Source: Tachypleus tridentatus | Lineage: Eukaryota; Arthropoda; Merostomata; Xiphosura; Limulidae | DNA length: 64,000 nt | Reading direction: 5' to 3' | Assembly (NCBI RefSeq): GCF_004210375.1 | Contig: NC_134825.1 | Coordinates: 72,903,558 to 72,967,557 of the forward strand | Part shown: positions 1 through 13,600 of the stretch, piece after piece | How the letters are laid out: each line of letters opens with the position of its first letter | Position numbering within the stretch: position 1 is the stretch's first letter | Made by a program: the position numbers and the translations under genes | The notes under the pieces: model-generated | What the model was told of the DNA's origin: nothing | What the model saw: the letters and a program-made list of their open reading frames with translations, nothing else | Databases searched by the model: none

Positions 1-56
1 GGAGCAAAACATTCTCCTCCAGCAACAATATGCCCAGTATTTGTTATCTCCACACC

Positions 57-741
57 TCCTGCAACTGCCTCATCCCGCACGCCCTCCACCACCGACTCAT
101 CCTGCACGTCCTCCACCACCGACTCACCCCGCACGTCCTCCACCACCGACTTACCTCAGATGTCCTCCACCACTGACTTCACCTTGGATCATCACCACCG
201 ACTCACCTGCTCATGCGTCATCCACCACCGATTTCACTTCAGATTGCGTCCTCCACCACCGACTCACCCGCTGCGATCATCACCGCCGACTCATCCCCGG
301 TCATCACCGCACTCACTGCTTATCTCACCGATGTTCGTTCACTGATTCATCTCCGATGCTCTCACTACTACTGGATTATCACCAGATGCGGGTCGTCCGC
401 CAGATGTTCTCCGCCTGATTTATCTCTAGCGTTCTCTCACCACTGACTTCACTCTTCACTGATTTCACTTTTCCGGTTTCTTCCGCAACCATCTCTCCTG
501 TAGGTCTTCTACAACCACCTCTCCTGCTGTATCGCTCTGTATTAACCACCTCTCTCCTGCATCGTCCTGTATAACCACTTACTCTCCTGCATCGCCCTGT
601 ACAACCACTTCTCTCCCTGCACGTCCTGCACAACCACCTCTCCCTGCACGTCCTGCACAACTATCTCTTCCTGCACATCCTGCACAACTACCTCACTTTG
701 CATATCTTCCATCTCAATCTGCACGTCTTCCACAACTGCCT
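57..741. repeat. 27-bp coding minisatellite, two blocks
   Basis: A degenerate tandem repeat with a 27-bp period occupies about 57-320 and about 545-741. On the plus strand the cores read CCTCCACCACCGACTCA (left block) and TGCACGTCCTGCACAACCAC (right block). On the minus strand each unit encodes nine residues of the type V-V-V-Q-D-V-Q-G-E or S-V-V-E-D-V-Q-D-E. The right block is in frame with the upstream minus-strand exon until one frame slip. The left block is open in the same kind of frame for three to four units next to the window edge, but an in-frame TGA interrupts it further in. The stretch between the blocks (about 320-540) holds more diverged units. Confidence 0.85.
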
Positions 742-1672
742 CACTTTGTACTGCTTCCATGATTAATTTAAATCGTATATCATTCTCAGGTATTTCACTT
801 TGTCCATCTTCATTACTACACACTTCATGAACAAGGTCTTCACTTTGCAAATTCTTCAAAATTGTTTGATCTTGCATTTCTTTCACATCTGTTACACTTT
901 GCAACTTCTCCACAAATGATTTACTCCAACTTTTTTCCATAAATGTCTTATCTTGCACCTCCTCTGCCACAGTTCCTTTTTTCAAATTTTCTTGCACTTC
1001 CACAACAGAATCACTAACAACTTTCAAAACTTTTTCTTCATGTTTAACATCAAGAAATTCCTGTACCTTTTCTTTCACAGAATAATTTTCCAACTCTTTG
1101 TTTCTTTCTAAAAGTTTGCCATTTCCTTGCATTTCATATTCTTTTTCAATGTTAAAATGTCCATCCATGCACTTATTTTCTGATAAATCATGTTCTTCTT
1201 GTAATTGTTCCTGACTGACCAAGTCACCTTTATCTTTTATTCCCACTTGACAACTTTCTTCTTTCTTGGTTCTGACATCTTCTTCAAAAGCTACTTTCTC
1301 CTTTACACTGATATTTAAATCGGCTGTTTTCCTGTACAGAGAACTTGAAGTGGGAAATTCACCAGTTGACTCTCTTGCTGGTGAAAAGATAGGATGTGAT
1401 GGATAAACTTCATCATGTTGTGAACGTGATGGAGATATGTTCAATGAGCCTGTTTCTATACGTACCACTTCCTCACGAATACTCTCTTCTCCAGTGTCCA
1501 TTACATCCTCCAAAGGAAGTTCAATTTCTACTTCCACTGCATCAGATTCTTCCACAGACACAGTCACTTCAGGCTCTCTTGGAATTTCTACTACCTTTGT
1601 TTCCCGTTTCTGAACTGGCTTTTTAGCTTTTAAAAATTTTGCCCTTGTTCGTCTTCTAGGTGTATCATCCAT
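542..1672 (-). CDS. Coding exon of an unrecognised acidic protein with 9-residue repeats
   Basis: I do not recognise this protein. The reading frame runs 376 codons from an ATG at 1672 to TAA at 542. An in-frame extension upstream has no ATG, so the start at MDDTPRRRTRAKFLKAKK is preferred. Residues 5-25 are strongly basic and look like a nuclear localisation signal. The rest is rich in Glu, Val, Asp and Gln with no membrane segment or signal peptide. A Ser/Pro stretch sits near residues 75-110, and the C-terminal 90 residues become 9-residue repeats. Codon use is ordinary and the frame is far longer than expected by chance in this AT-rich DNA. In the last 22 residues the repeat is read in a shifted frame (WLYRAMQ, WLYRTMQ instead of VVVQDVQ). 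The true C-terminus may therefore lie further left, with a one-base slip or assembly error here. Confidence 0.6.
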   Translation of the reverse strand: MDDTPRRRTRAKFLKAKKPVQKRETKVVEIPREPEVTVSVEESDAVEVEIELPLEDVMDTGEESIREEVVRIETGSLNISPSRSQHDEVYPSHPIFSPARESTGEFPTSSSLYRKTADLNISVKEKVAFEEDVRTKKEESCQVGIKDKGDLVSQEQLQEEHDLSENKCMDGHFNIEKEYEMQGNGKLLERNKELENYSVKEKVQEFLDVKHEEKVLKVVSDSVVEVQENLKKGTVAEEVQDKTFMEKSWSKSFVEKLQSVTDVKEMQDQTILKNLQSEDLVHEVCSNEDGQSEIPENDIRFKLIMEAVQSEAVVEDVQIEMEDMQSEVVVQDVQEEIVVQDVQGEVVVQDVQGEKWLYRAMQESKWLYRTMQERGG

Positions 1673-1738
1673 GATGAAATGTGAACTCAAGTTAAAAAAT
1701 GGTTTCTTTTGTAGCAAGTAGATGAAATCACAAAATGA

Positions 1739-1765
1739 TCTGTAATAAGAAAAAAAACAAAGATA
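1739..1765 (-). other. Splice acceptor for the minus-strand exon
   Basis: On the minus strand a long pyrimidine tract ends TTTTTTTTCTTATTACAG, with the exon beginning at 1739. It leaves 67 nt of leader before the ATG at 1672. The same frame is open back to the splice site, so a coding upstream exon cannot be excluded. Confidence 0.55.
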
Positions 1766-2302
1766 AACATTATATGTTTATTATACACATTTATTTACTA
1801 TACAATGTGTGTTTAGTTATATACACCTGCACTACTTTATCCTTCTACCTTTAAACAATCTTGTGGACAATAAAATTTAAAAATTAACTAAATATAAAGA
1901 GTATTATCAAATTCCACTGTATACTAACTCTCTTAAGTGTCTTTTCAACTGATTAGAATTGAATTAATGATAAATGTTCATCACTTATAAATGCCTAAAA
2001 ACCGTAGCGTGACTATAATAATCATAACTCGCCAGGAAGACTAACAGGTAAGTACAAAAACCACCGTCAGTCACCTGAAGTTGGCCTTTCCAGTCCTGGT
2101 TTCGAGTCACTTAGTGTTACGGTCAGTTTCTAATTTCAAATTTAACTGGATGAACTGTGATTTTTAAAAGGGAGCCACATTGAAAAGTTGTAAAGTACAA
2201 ATTAATAAACTTAAATGGCTTTAAAAAGATTAATGGCCTTTAAAAAACTAAAAACAATACCAAGGTGGACAGTGTCACCATCACCAATAACACTGTCTAA
2301 CA

Positions 2303-5300
2303 TTATGGACAAACCTTGGGATAGAACTTGCTTAAAATGGTGCCATCGTTGTGACAAGAAAGTAAAATGTGGCTTATTGTGATCTGAGTGTTACACAAAC
2401 TACACACTGATGCATCAGTTCCAGATAAAAAAAAATGATGAGTTATAAAACTGTGACCAATGCACAGTCTAGTTAGAATAACTTCCTCTTTTCGATCCTC
2501 ATGGTAACAAGACGGCCAAAGTCCAATATAGGGTTTTATTTGGAAAAGCTTATTTTCACATTGCTCACTCCAAGTCGACTGCCAGCTGGCATGGAGCCGA
2601 GTCTTGATTATAGGACCTTGATCCATGTATGGGACAGACACAGCAGTGATAGTGCCAGAGCAGATAGACTTAGCTGCAGTGTCGGTGAGCTTGTTCTCAC
2701 GAACGCCAATGCAGCCTGGTATCCAGAAAAACTGGATAGCAGGAGATGTTAAACAGAAATGGGCCAGTTGGTTTTAAATATCTGCAGGAACAGAGTGTAA
2801 ACAAATGTGAAGACATTCCAGGGCCAGTAGAGAACTAAGCAAGTCAGTATAAATAGTGCAGTTTGAGTACTGCTTAGCTTCTATGTGATCCAGGGCAAGA
2901 GAAATAGCATACAGTTCAGCAGTGAACACAGAAGCTGTAGAAAGGATTCTGCACACAACCACCAAACCATGGCAGAGCCAACACAGTCACCTGATTTCAA
3001 ACCATCTGTATAAACAGGAATGGAAGGATGGTTCATAAGATGTTCAGCAAATAACAGACAGTATTTGCAATCCAGACTGTTTGCTTTTCTAAGATGACTT
3101 AAAGACAGGTCATAATTGGGGACTGCAAGAAGCCATGGTGGGATGGACTGACTAGTGGATACAGCAATGTTATCCAAAGACAGACCCAATTCATTGAACA
3201 GCGCCTGGATAAAAAAGCCAAAAGGAGCAATGGCACACCGTCTGTTCTGAAAAAGTATGGCCTACCAAGGAAGGAAAACACAACCTCAGGTGGGATGCTT
3301 TGGTAAGGAATGAAGTTTTGAAGCATATAGTAAACACAGTTGCAAACGGTGGAGGTGCAAAGAAGGTTCATGAGACTACGTATAAGCTCTGAACTGGGGA
3401 AGTGCAGAAAGCTCCAGTGCAGAGCAGAAGTCCTTGATGATGAATAGAGTCTAGCATCTTTAAGGTCGATGGTCTGGCAGAGCCATGAACCAGTGATCCA
3501 TAGTCGAGTTCTGATTGAATAAGAGCATGATATATATTTAGTATAGAACATCAATCTGCTCCCCAAGTGGTGGTAGAGAGGACAAGGAGGATGTTCAGTG
3601 CTCTTGTACATTTGACCTGTAGTTGCTTGATGTGCTATAAAGGTCAGCTTACAGTCAAAGATAAGCCCCAAGAACTTTGTCTCAGGGACCACAGACAGCA
3701 AAACTTCACTGATACGGAGTTCAGGATCAAGCTGAATACTCTGTTAGCAGTAAAAGTGCATGCAAATGGTTTTAGAGAGAGAGAAATTAAAGCCGTTTGC
3801 TGTGGTCCACTTCAGTAAAAATTGAGGGCAATCTGTAGCTGCTGCTCAATACACATCATGTTCGATGACTGACATGAGATGTGAAAAGGACAGGAGAGTG
3901 TCGAACTTACACGAACTCAAAATCTCCTGTCCATTAAAAATTTTTTAATAAAAAAGGGCAAATGGCCACATAACCCATATATATGGGTCTCACAAAATGC
4001 CATACCTCCATCTTGTATCATAAGCCTTCTCAATGTCATAAAATACTGATACAAGATGTCGTTTGAGAAAGGCTTCTCTGACTGATGTTTCAAGTCGAAT
4101 CAGGTGGTCCATGGTGGAGTGCTGTCGCCAGAACCCACACGGGGTGGGCGAGAAGAAGTTGTTTGATTCAAGGAACCAAACAAGATGAGCATTAATTATC
4201 CTCTCTAAAGTCTTACAGAGACAGCTCATCAAAGCAATTGGATGGTAGTTTGAAAAAATCTTGGGATTCTTCCCAGGCTTGGAGAAAGGCAGGACAATAG
4301 CCTAACACCAGGAATCACGAAAAACATTCTCCTGCCAGATCCGGTTAAAAACAACCAAAAGGATAGCAAGAGAAGCAGGAGATAGATGGTACAACAACTC
4401 ATAGCATATATCATCAGGTTCAACCAATGTACTGCCACACTGATAAAGGGCCAGTTTGAGTTCCACCAGTGTAATCGGACAATTATCGTCAGAGAAAATC
4501 AGCTCAAAAGGAAAGGGTTAATTACTCTGCCCGAGTCTTGATGGCTAAAATGATGGAAGAAGAAGCAGAAGTGCTAGATACCTGGCAAAAGCTTTCACCT
4601 AAAGTATTGGCAATGCTCTGGGTATTAGTTAAGTCCTTCCCATTAGAGAACAAGATCAAGAGGGTTACAGAATGATATTTCCCACTGATCTTTCGAATCT
4701 TGTCCCAAATAACTTTGGAACTGGTGGTAGAGGATATGTTGGTTGTGAACGTAACCCAAGATTCCTTCTGGCTTTGACGTCTTACCCATCAAGCATGTGC
4801 ATGGGCCCGCAGGAAAGCAATGAGGTTTGAGTGTGTTGGATATCTACGGAAAGTATCCCAGGCTTGTTTTTGAGCCTTCCATGCCATGTGGCAGGCAGGA
4901 TTCCACCATTGATGAGGATCTAGTGGAAAACGTGTCGAGGTTTTAGGAATACATTGAGCAGCACCTTATATAATACAGTCAATTACTGTTGCCACACAGT
5001 CATCTATTGATGGCTTACAGACAATGGCAGAATCAAGTTATGCAAGAACAGTGAAAGAGGGCCAGTTTGCCTGATCCAGCTTCCACATAGGTAGGGTGGC
5101 ATCAACCATGGCCAGTCTCTCTCAAGATTATAGAGAAATGATCACTGCCTTATGGATTATTGTCACCCACCATGAAAAATGGGAAAATAATGAAGGGGAG
5201 CAAATTGAGAGATCAATAGTGGTAAAGGACTGACTAGGTGCATGGAAATAAGTAGAAGAACCAGTATTGAAAAGAGAAAGGTTATGATCAGAGAGGGTAC

Positions 5301-5732
5301 GCTCTACAGAGCAACCCCTCCAATCAATATCAGCACTTTCCCAAAGGGGATGATGTCCATTAAAGTCCCCCAGGATGAAAAAGGGAGATGGCAACTGTTC
5401 AATGAGCATTAAGATCTGACTGATCATGTCTCTCCAAAAGACAGGTAGAGAGAACAAACAGTGAAGACTATGGCCTCCAAAAATGGGTTGAGAGGCAAAG
5501 ACAGGGTAGGCACATGCTGATTGGCCAACAGTGCCACCCCTCCATGCACTCATCCATCACACAGCCTGTCATTTCTGTATAAAGAAAACTACCAAAAGGT
5601 GACTGTATCGGCAGGTTTCAGAAATGTTTCTTGTAAGGAAAGACAAAGAGGATGGTAGAAAGCAATCAGTGTTTTGATGTCATCCAGATTAGAATGTAAA
5701 CCTCGACAGTTCCATTGTATCAGGGTGGCCAT
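2303..5732 (-). pseudogene. LINE ORF2: endonuclease / reverse transcriptase / RNase H (broken)
   Basis: Starts with ATG at 5732. The first residues, M-A-T-L-I-Q-W-N-C-R-G-L, and the following LQET are typical of a Jockey endonuclease. Around 5400-5330 the minus strand encodes FFILGDFNGHHPLWES, the GDFN-HHxxW endonuclease motif. Around 4330-4200 it encodes the entry of the reverse transcriptase domain, with SKPGKNPKIF and ALMSCLCKTLERI. Around 4050 is VSVFYDIEKAYDT, RT motif A with its metal-binding Asp. Around 3690 is ETKFLGLIFD, the thumb motif. Around 2930-2800 is TAELYAISLALDHIEA followed by IYTD, which fits an RNase H-like domain, and the C-terminus at about 2500-2310 has KEEVILTRLCIGHS and a Cys/His knuckle. 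At least five stops or frameshifts break it. Its role was self-copying by target-primed reverse transcription. Confidence 0.88.
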
Positions 5733-5774
5733 TTTTATTTACGTGTAGACAAATTGGGCAGAAAACCCTTCCGT

Positions 5775-7226
5775 TTACAACCACATCTTTTTTCCCTTAC
5801 TTTCCTTATTCGAGGGAGGTCTATCGACCTCCATGGATCCTGCCCTGGGTTGATTGGGCAGGTCTTTGCTGTTGGAAGGGGATTCCAGAGACTGAGGATA
5901 TGAACGAATGATTGTTTTGCATCTTGGGGTGAGAGAGAAAGATGGATCTGAGGAAATGCCTGTACCAGGAACCAAAGGATGTGGATCTTGGGATTTGGTG
6001 GAATATATACAGGGTGTTCAGAAAGTCACTGTGCAGTTTTGTAATCATAATTTATTCAGTCTATTTCAAGCCAGCAACTGATAGCAGTGTTTAGAAACAA
6101 AATAAGAAGGATCCAGGCCTGTATTAATGCCAACGAGGGTCACTTTCAACATTGTTTATAATTGTCATTTATATTTACTTCCTGTATTCTATATTGAAAC
6201 ATGTCTGTTGATAAATATATGTGCACAGTGACTTTCCAAACACCCTGTATAAGGGACAGAGATTGGTGTTGAAATTGATTCATCAACCTTTTTAATCATG
6301 AAGGTCAAAAGACTTTTCATCTGTTTGGAGAACAATTCTTTAGGAGGCACAGAGATCTGTCTGCACTCCCATAGTAGCTGTGGAACAAAGTGCAGCAGCA
6401 TATGTCCGAGATTAGGTGGTGGACAGCAATTTTAGAACCTCAGGATAGGTAATGTTATGAATCGTTTTCAAATGCTGCACCTGTTTTTTTTCCAATCATT
6501 TAGAACAAGAATGAAAGTAGGACAGGTGAAAGCCATTGCAACTGATGCAATGAAGGTCCGTTTCACACTCTTAGGCATCATGGTCCTAGCCACTGCTACG
6601 AACACACATCAAGGAACTACAACATGATGTCTTTGAGTGACCGAATCGTTGACACTGGAAACATCGGAGAGGGTTTGGAGTGCATGGCCATACTCTGCAA
6701 TTAAGATAACCTGCCTTGATGGTGACGTATATGTCAGAATGAGGACATTGGTCAGCACCATAATTCCATCTTTGCGAGTGGAGATATGCCTCACTGCAGA
6801 AACTCCTTAGATGGAGAAACCAGCGAAAATTTTTGACTATGGGATGTTCGTCAAATCCCTCTCAACAATAACTCCTTGTGGTGAATTCAAAGTAGCATCA
6901 GGTGTAACCTCAATAGGTATATCCCCAATTGCCTTTGAATGCAACAGGAGTTTACTGTGTTGAGATGTGGATGTTTCCACCAATATGTCATCAGATCGAA
7001 GCTTTTTTACTGATTTTGGAGAGCCAGAAAGTCCCTCTAGTCCATTCTGAATGAAAAAAAAAGACATTTGCCCTAAAGGTTTGTCTGAAAGTGAGTGCAA
7101 TATAAGAAAATAACGTACAATTGGTACAGATGGTGAGGATTGCTGCTCAAGATCTTCAAGACATGGCTGTTTACCTATAGACTGTTTTTTCACTATTTCA
7201 TTAAGATTTTTAATTGAAGTATCCAT
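5775..7226 (-). pseudogene. LINE ORF1 (gag-like, zinc-knuckle), broken and interrupted
   Basis: Runs from ATG at 7226 (MDTSIKNLNEIVKK) to TAA at 5775-5777, 43 nt before ORF2. About 6690-6640 encodes CFQCQRFGHSKTSC, an exact C-x2-C-x4-H-x4-C zinc knuckle, followed by a second, mutated Cys/His knuckle near 6560. The segment at about 6910-6840 (Leu-Asn-Ser-Pro-Gln-Gly-Val-Ile) resembles the part of Jockey gags just before the knuckles. Several stops are present. The reading frame resumes on the far side of the MITE at 6010-6247 (GSWYRHFLRSIFLSHPKMQ), showing that the MITE came later. The product would have been a nucleic-acid chaperone in the element's RNP. Confidence 0.82.
6010..6247. mobile_element. 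238-bp Tc1/mariner-type MITE with 26-bp terminal inverted repeats
   Basis: The ends are inverted copies: the left begins CAGGGTGTTCAGAAAGTCAC and the right, reverse-complemented, begins CAGGGTGTTTGGAAAGTCAC; both continue to TGTGCA. A TA dinucleotide flanks each end (6008-6009 and 6248-6249), as expected for TA-targeting transposition. No coding capacity is visible, so it must have been moved by a transposase made elsewhere. It sits inside LINE ORF1. Confidence 0.9.
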
Positions 7227-7680
7227 AATAAATAAAGGAAAATTTCAGTGCCCACTGACCCTACCCACCATGGAGCCCTACGAGGGGAAATATAACAATG
7301 TCAAACAAGGACACTGCAGCAACGCCAGGGTTTAGTGATCACTATACCCAAACACCAACAGCAGATATAATGTCCACAACACCTATTGAGAACATCCAAC
7401 ACTGGTACTTGGTTGACCTTAGCCCAAGTGGACCAGCCAATTGACCCAAAGGGGGCCACCCCAATGCTGCCCATTTACAGGAATTCAAGTCCAAAGTGGT
7501 ATGTTAGGGTTGGACCCCTCAACCACCAGGATCCTCTCCTCCTCTTCATGAGTTGCCATGCACAGCATACATGTAGGTGAATGTTTAGATCCCAGAGGAG
7601 GTAAACTGAAAGAACAGAACCCTCCCTGGACGGTTCCCTCACCATGTACAGGAATCCACACCAATGGGCAAAGATAAAGT

Positions 7681-10600
7681 AATAAAAGAAATTTCTTATT
7701 ACATCCAGTGCAATCTGTGCCATAAATACTTTAAATTTATAGAACTCCAGTATTTTTATACATCCCATGTTCAAAAAATATGTATTTTTGTACATATTTA
7801 AAATTATAACTCATGTTTTACTAAAGCATTAAGTTTTGTGAATTTCTAATCTGACCTAAGTAAAATGAAATTGTTTGCCAAAATAAGTTCAGACAATTAC
7901 ATGAATCTTCCAGCATGCTCAAGATCAGACTACACTAGCCTTTGATATTTCATTAAACAATACAAAACATCATTATCAAAGATTTTCTGACAGTATAAAT
8001 ATACACACAGGGTTTGTGTAAAAAAAGAATTCATGTATAATTGTTGATATCAAAGTCAGCATTGTTCCAAACAGTTTAACCCTACAATTACAGAAACTCC
8101 TGTACTGCACACATGATGAGATTTTTACACTGAAAATTTAATTAATCAATCTTACTATCAATAAAATTAGCACTGAAATTTACATTATAGTTGAAAGTTT
8201 TATATTATCTAAGTTTCAGTTCCTTTACTTAATATAAACCTTAAAGAAAAATATTCTTAAACTTCAGTGTGAAGCACAAGTTCACAAAATTGACTTCCTC
8301 TGTAACTTATAACTTAAATAGTTCTTCTGGAGCTCTTGATAGATGCTATGCCTACTCTCTACACATACATTTGCAATTTCTCAGGTAGTTATATTTCAGC
8401 CATATATTTGTAACCAATATAAAAGGCCACATTTTTAAATACTACTTCCCAATATTTATTTTAAAATTGGCATGAATAATTCCACAAAGAACTTGTCAAA
8501 TGCTCTCAGCACTGTTTCTACTTGAATCAATGCTATCACTTAACATTATTTCTCACCTATAAACTAGTTAAGTAGACAAATTTTATTTAGGATTTAGTTT
8601 TAAACTTCAATTATGTTTAAAAATGCACAATAGAAAGAATTTGAAATTTTGTTTAAACATAAGCCAAACTGCCTCAATTTATCAAGTTCAGTATAGTAGA
8701 CAAATGTCTCAATATTCTGATGACAGCTGCAATAAGAGATCATGCAAAATGACTGAAAAGTAAAAATTTGTAACTATGAACATGAACTAAGATTTAAGAT
8801 TATTTGATGAAATTTTAAAAAGGTATGTACATTTTATTTCCTTTTCCAATTTAAACAGTTCATTGCACAATATGTTTATGATAACACTTGAAATATTCAG
8901 TGAGAATGCAAATGACTATGATACAATTAACAAATATTTAATTAAAACTGTCTCATTCTCTGTGTACAAAATACTTGTAATCTTGAACAAAAACTTACTA
9001 ATTATTGTGAAGATATATAAAGAAAGCACAGAGGTATTGCAAGTGTTGTCGAACATGTATCATTCTCTGTATCAGAAGTAGCCAAACGGGTTCAACCATA
9101 CAACCATAAAGTTAAGGGACCTGTTGCCCCTTCTATGAAAATTAAAGGGACATGGTAGAAATTTTTGAGGTTGCATTTCATACATTGCTTTTCACAATGA
9201 AAACTATTACAAAGGATGAACAAATTATATTTAGCTGATGGAACAGGACTACATTAGCAATTTTACTAGTTACTTCCACATATCAATATTAGAACACTTT
9301 GGGCTTCCAAAGCAAAATCTTCAGTTATCTACATGGATGTGGTACATTACTAACACATTGACATTAATGATGTTATAAATAGTACAGAGGTTTGCTTGGG
9401 TTATATTAGTAATTATGTTTGTATTTAATAGCTCTCCAATAATGTAATTCACAAGCAAATGTTCTTAACCTTTATTTACTTTCTTTTTGGCACAGACTTA
9501 CAATAATAACCCATAAACAACATAGGGAAGTGTGAAATTAGTTGTATACCTAGCTAAAATCATTGTGGCTAGCTTTTCAGTTGCCCACACTGAAGGCAAG
9601 TCATACCAATTCAATAAAGGAAACATTTAAGATTCATTCTGGATGTAGTGTCATAAACACACTAGTGGTCTTCTGATTAGTCAAAAATGAAATGAAAGGT
9701 TGTAATTTAAAACACTTGTTTTGTAGAATATAGACCTACTGATGAATGTTTTCCCATTAGAATTATAAGTGTGTACAATGAATTGCCTGACATTCAGGCC
9801 TTTTCATGGGGAAAAAAAAAGTGCACAGTCATTTGTATGCAAAAGTTTAACATTACTATATATTCACATTAATAGTTGTTCCTTTCAGCAAAATTATAGA
9901 AAAAGAAACTACACAGCATTACTATATTATGTGGAAATGTTTAATTCTGAGTTGTTTATTTCTTCAAGATCCTTTTCATGATCATCACATTTCCCTCTTA
10001 TGATTTTTTGTTCAATAATCTCCACTTTCCCATAACCTTGAAACATCTGTTTGCTTCAAGAATAATCACAATGAATTAACGATCTATTGGTATGCTAATC
10101 ATTGCATTTTTATAACATTACCACTTACCTCAGGAATATTAAAAATGTAATGTGATATGTAACTGTAAGGCTTTTAATGTGTGCAACAAGCATGATATTA
10201 GATTTGCACATGCAACTGTATGCTTCAAATAAAAAACATTAGGCATCACTGTGTGTATTGTACCTTTAAACTTCATTGATTATATATGAAGCTTAAACTT
10301 TGAACTTGAAATAATATTTTTCTGCTGTTTTTGTGGCCGATGGATGACCTTTAACTCTTTCACCCCAGAAAGTTTAGTCTTACTTTCAAAATTTTAAACT
10401 AATTTGTTTATGATATACCAATCAGCATAGCATAAAATCTTAGATAAGAATCTATATCTTAATATTATACAAATTTTAAATTCCTAATTCCACAGGGATA
10501 TATTTTAAAAATTCTGAATTATCCCTGGTGTGATGTGACATTTTCTCTAGGGATCTTGTTTTCTCTATTTATAAGAGTAAGAAATTAAACATAACTTACT

Positions 10601-13600
10601 CACTACAGAATCATTATTGTTCAAACAAACAATTCTTGTAGTCTTTATTTAGTTACAGAGCTATCAATAGAAAATCAGACCCTTTCTGCCATCTCCTCTT
10701 TTTTAGGATATGTTAAGAGTTCTTTCTTACATTTAATTATATATTACATGTAACTACTAAAAAGTAAAGGTTTTCACCTATCAAATGACATATTGCGTAA
10801 CGCTGTGCTCTCAAAAGATAACTGTCAGCTTCACTTAAATTACAAACAAATTCCTCTGAGAAACTTAGCAAATAGCTTGGGTGAAATTGTAAGAACTCTT
10901 GTCATACAGTTAGAAGTCCAGAAATATTATAAGAGGTAGTGGACATTGTTTACTTTTTGTGTGTGTTATTAGTCTATGTTCTTTGGTGAATTACTAAATT
11001 AAATAAACTTTTTAATGCACTACTACCATCAGTATGAAAAAGTAGGCTTACATGTCATCAACAAATGACATCAAGAAAAAAAGATTTACTAAGTACTTTA
11101 TTGTTTTTCACTTTTACTCTTAGTAACTAGCATGTAAAAATAGCAATCTTTTTAGGTTAGTTTATATTAAATAAAATAAATAATAATTTTAAAAAATATA
11201 TACTATATAAGCAAAGATAAGTAGATCACTATGTTAACTAGTTACAAAATACAATCAGTTGAATAAATTTGAAAATAACTGTTAAGCATGTTTTGATACA
11301 CATTGCCCTCCATGTGGTGAAAATCACTGACAAGAAAACTTAAAAGATTTACTTGTTTAAAATTATTAAACATAAGTTAAAGTGATTTCAATCATATTTA
11401 AACCTCTAATATGGAAAATTAATACAGAACAAACACAGTAAAATTTCTTTTTTCTGAAAATACAATGACAAAAAATTAATGTTTGTTTCTTGCTCAAAGT
11501 GCTACAGTCCTAAGGTATGGTGAAATAACAATGGTAACATGAGTTGAAAGCTGACAAAAATGCATCTTTTAACCCTTTCCAGACAAGTCATAGGTCAAAG
11601 GCCATGTCATCATGTTCGTTGACTCACATTCAAAATATTACTGAACTTATGTTAATAAGTTTGGTATCAAATTGTAGATTTTAGTACAAATTTTAGTGTT
11701 ACACATTACTAAATTTAAAAATAAATATTAAAAACACAGTTAAAAATAAATTTTTGTGTCACATGTTGAATGCAGCACTGATTCAAATTAGATATTTGTT
11801 ATGTCGAAATACCAAGTCTATAGTTTCATACATATTAGTAACTAAAACTATCAATACTGTCAAGCTAGAATATAAAATGAGGTTATCTTTTCATTTTGCT
11901 GATATATGGCATATGTACTGAATGAAAGACAACGACTCCATTCATATCTTTCCATCTTTGAAAATGGTCCCTTACATACACTTACTACAATATATGATGT
12001 GAATAACCAACTCACAGCTTAAAATGTCTGCTAGTGCTTTTCTTGAACAGTTTAATGTGTTTGGAAGCTACCTTGTTTTTTGTAACCAATATTTCAAGGA
12101 GTTAGATCATGTCTCAAAGTCTGCTCAAAATTTCTCATTTTGTTTAGAAATAAATACCTCTTAGTTACTAAGCTTTATAAACTATTGTACAACTCTGTTG
12201 CATCCATATAGTAATTTATGATCTTTTTATTATTTTGTATACATAAAAACCTAAAACAAATGTCATGTCCTTCACATTAAATTTTAAAAGGCTTAACAAC
12301 CTACGTCAAGCAGCAACCAAGCGCAAACATCACAGCCAAAAGTTTAATACACTGTTTGATATACTTTTTATTAACCTTCTATGTTCTAAGAAAAATAAGT
12401 TTAATAACTTATTTCTAAACAGTAATAATCTATATACATAATGTATATATAGCTGAAATGTGTGTGTATTTTACAAAATACCAGTTTACTGAGATACAGC
12501 CAAGACAAGGTCACTTTGTTAAAACTAAAGGTCAGTTTTATATTATTTGATAAGACAGCACAAGTGCATGTGTACCACACCATTCACACTACTGTATTGT
12601 TAGCCAGACATGGATGGAAGGTCAATATAACAAATGTACATAAACATATATATTGTGATATTTAAGCTATTTAAACATTTAAGTTTTTGTGTTATAATCT
12701 GTTGTCATTCTAGAATGAAAAAAAGCATAATTTATATTTATTTCCTTTTTTCTTTATCACAGTTACATGACTGGTCACTTCTACTAAACCCGTACAGAGA
12801 TTCAGAAGTAAAAATAACAGATAAAACAGAAGTTTTTTCTCAAGAAACATTTGATAACTATTTGAACATTATATAGATTTTACATGGAAATTTGAAAATT
12901 TTCTGATGCATGAAAGTATTTTTAATCTTAAAATGAAAATTACTTTTCATGTTGGATAGGCAACATCCAAAAGGAAAAAAACTAAATAAAAACCTGAAGA
13001 CTTAATAAAAAAATTTTAAATTTTGCAAAAAAAAGCACTGTATAAGTTTATTGATAATCTGTTAAATTTTGTTAACACAGACTATTAATTTAAAAGTTAT
13101 AGCATGAAAACTATTACAAGCACGAAATGGCTACCAGTTCCATCCCACTGACCAAGCCCATGCTGAAAGAGTTTAAAATATATACATAATATGTGAAATT
13201 AATTAATTTAAGTTTAAAACCAGAATAAAATTCAATGTATTAAAAAAGTTTTTATGATGTTTAAATTAATATACACATTAATTAAAATATGTCATTTCAA
13301 ATATTTCAGTCAACAAGTATGAACTGAAATGGTTATCAGTAATCTGAAATTTTAAATAACCTCACAACAGCAAACTTCATTTGTAAGGCATTTTCAACTC
13401 ACTTCACACTTCAAAGATCTCTCAGATTGCATCAGTTTAGTAATACAGTTACTGTTACTTTAGTGAAGATGATTAATGATAGTAATTATATGTTCACACA
13501 AATCAGTTTGTTATCAGCTCATAACCAAAAGCACAATTTGAAATGTAAAATGACAGTTATATTCTGCAGCTTTCTACACTGGACTGTTCTTTAAAGTTCA

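Larger units (their letters stand above)
1990..7680 (-). mobile_element. Jockey-like non-LTR retrotransposon, nearly full length, inactive
   Basis: The minus strand carries the full order of a Jockey-clade LINE: a 5' leader (about 7227-7680, visibly less AT-rich than its flanks), ORF1 with zinc knuckles, ORF2 with endonuclease, reverse transcriptase and a probable RNase H, and a 3' non-coding part (about 1990-2300). Both ORFs carry stops and frameshifts and a MITE interrupts ORF1, so it is dead. The outer limits are estimates from the change in base composition. I see neither a poly-A tail nor a convincing target-site duplication. It would lie inside the first intron of the minus-strand gene if the 15-kb start model is right. 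Confidence 0.85.
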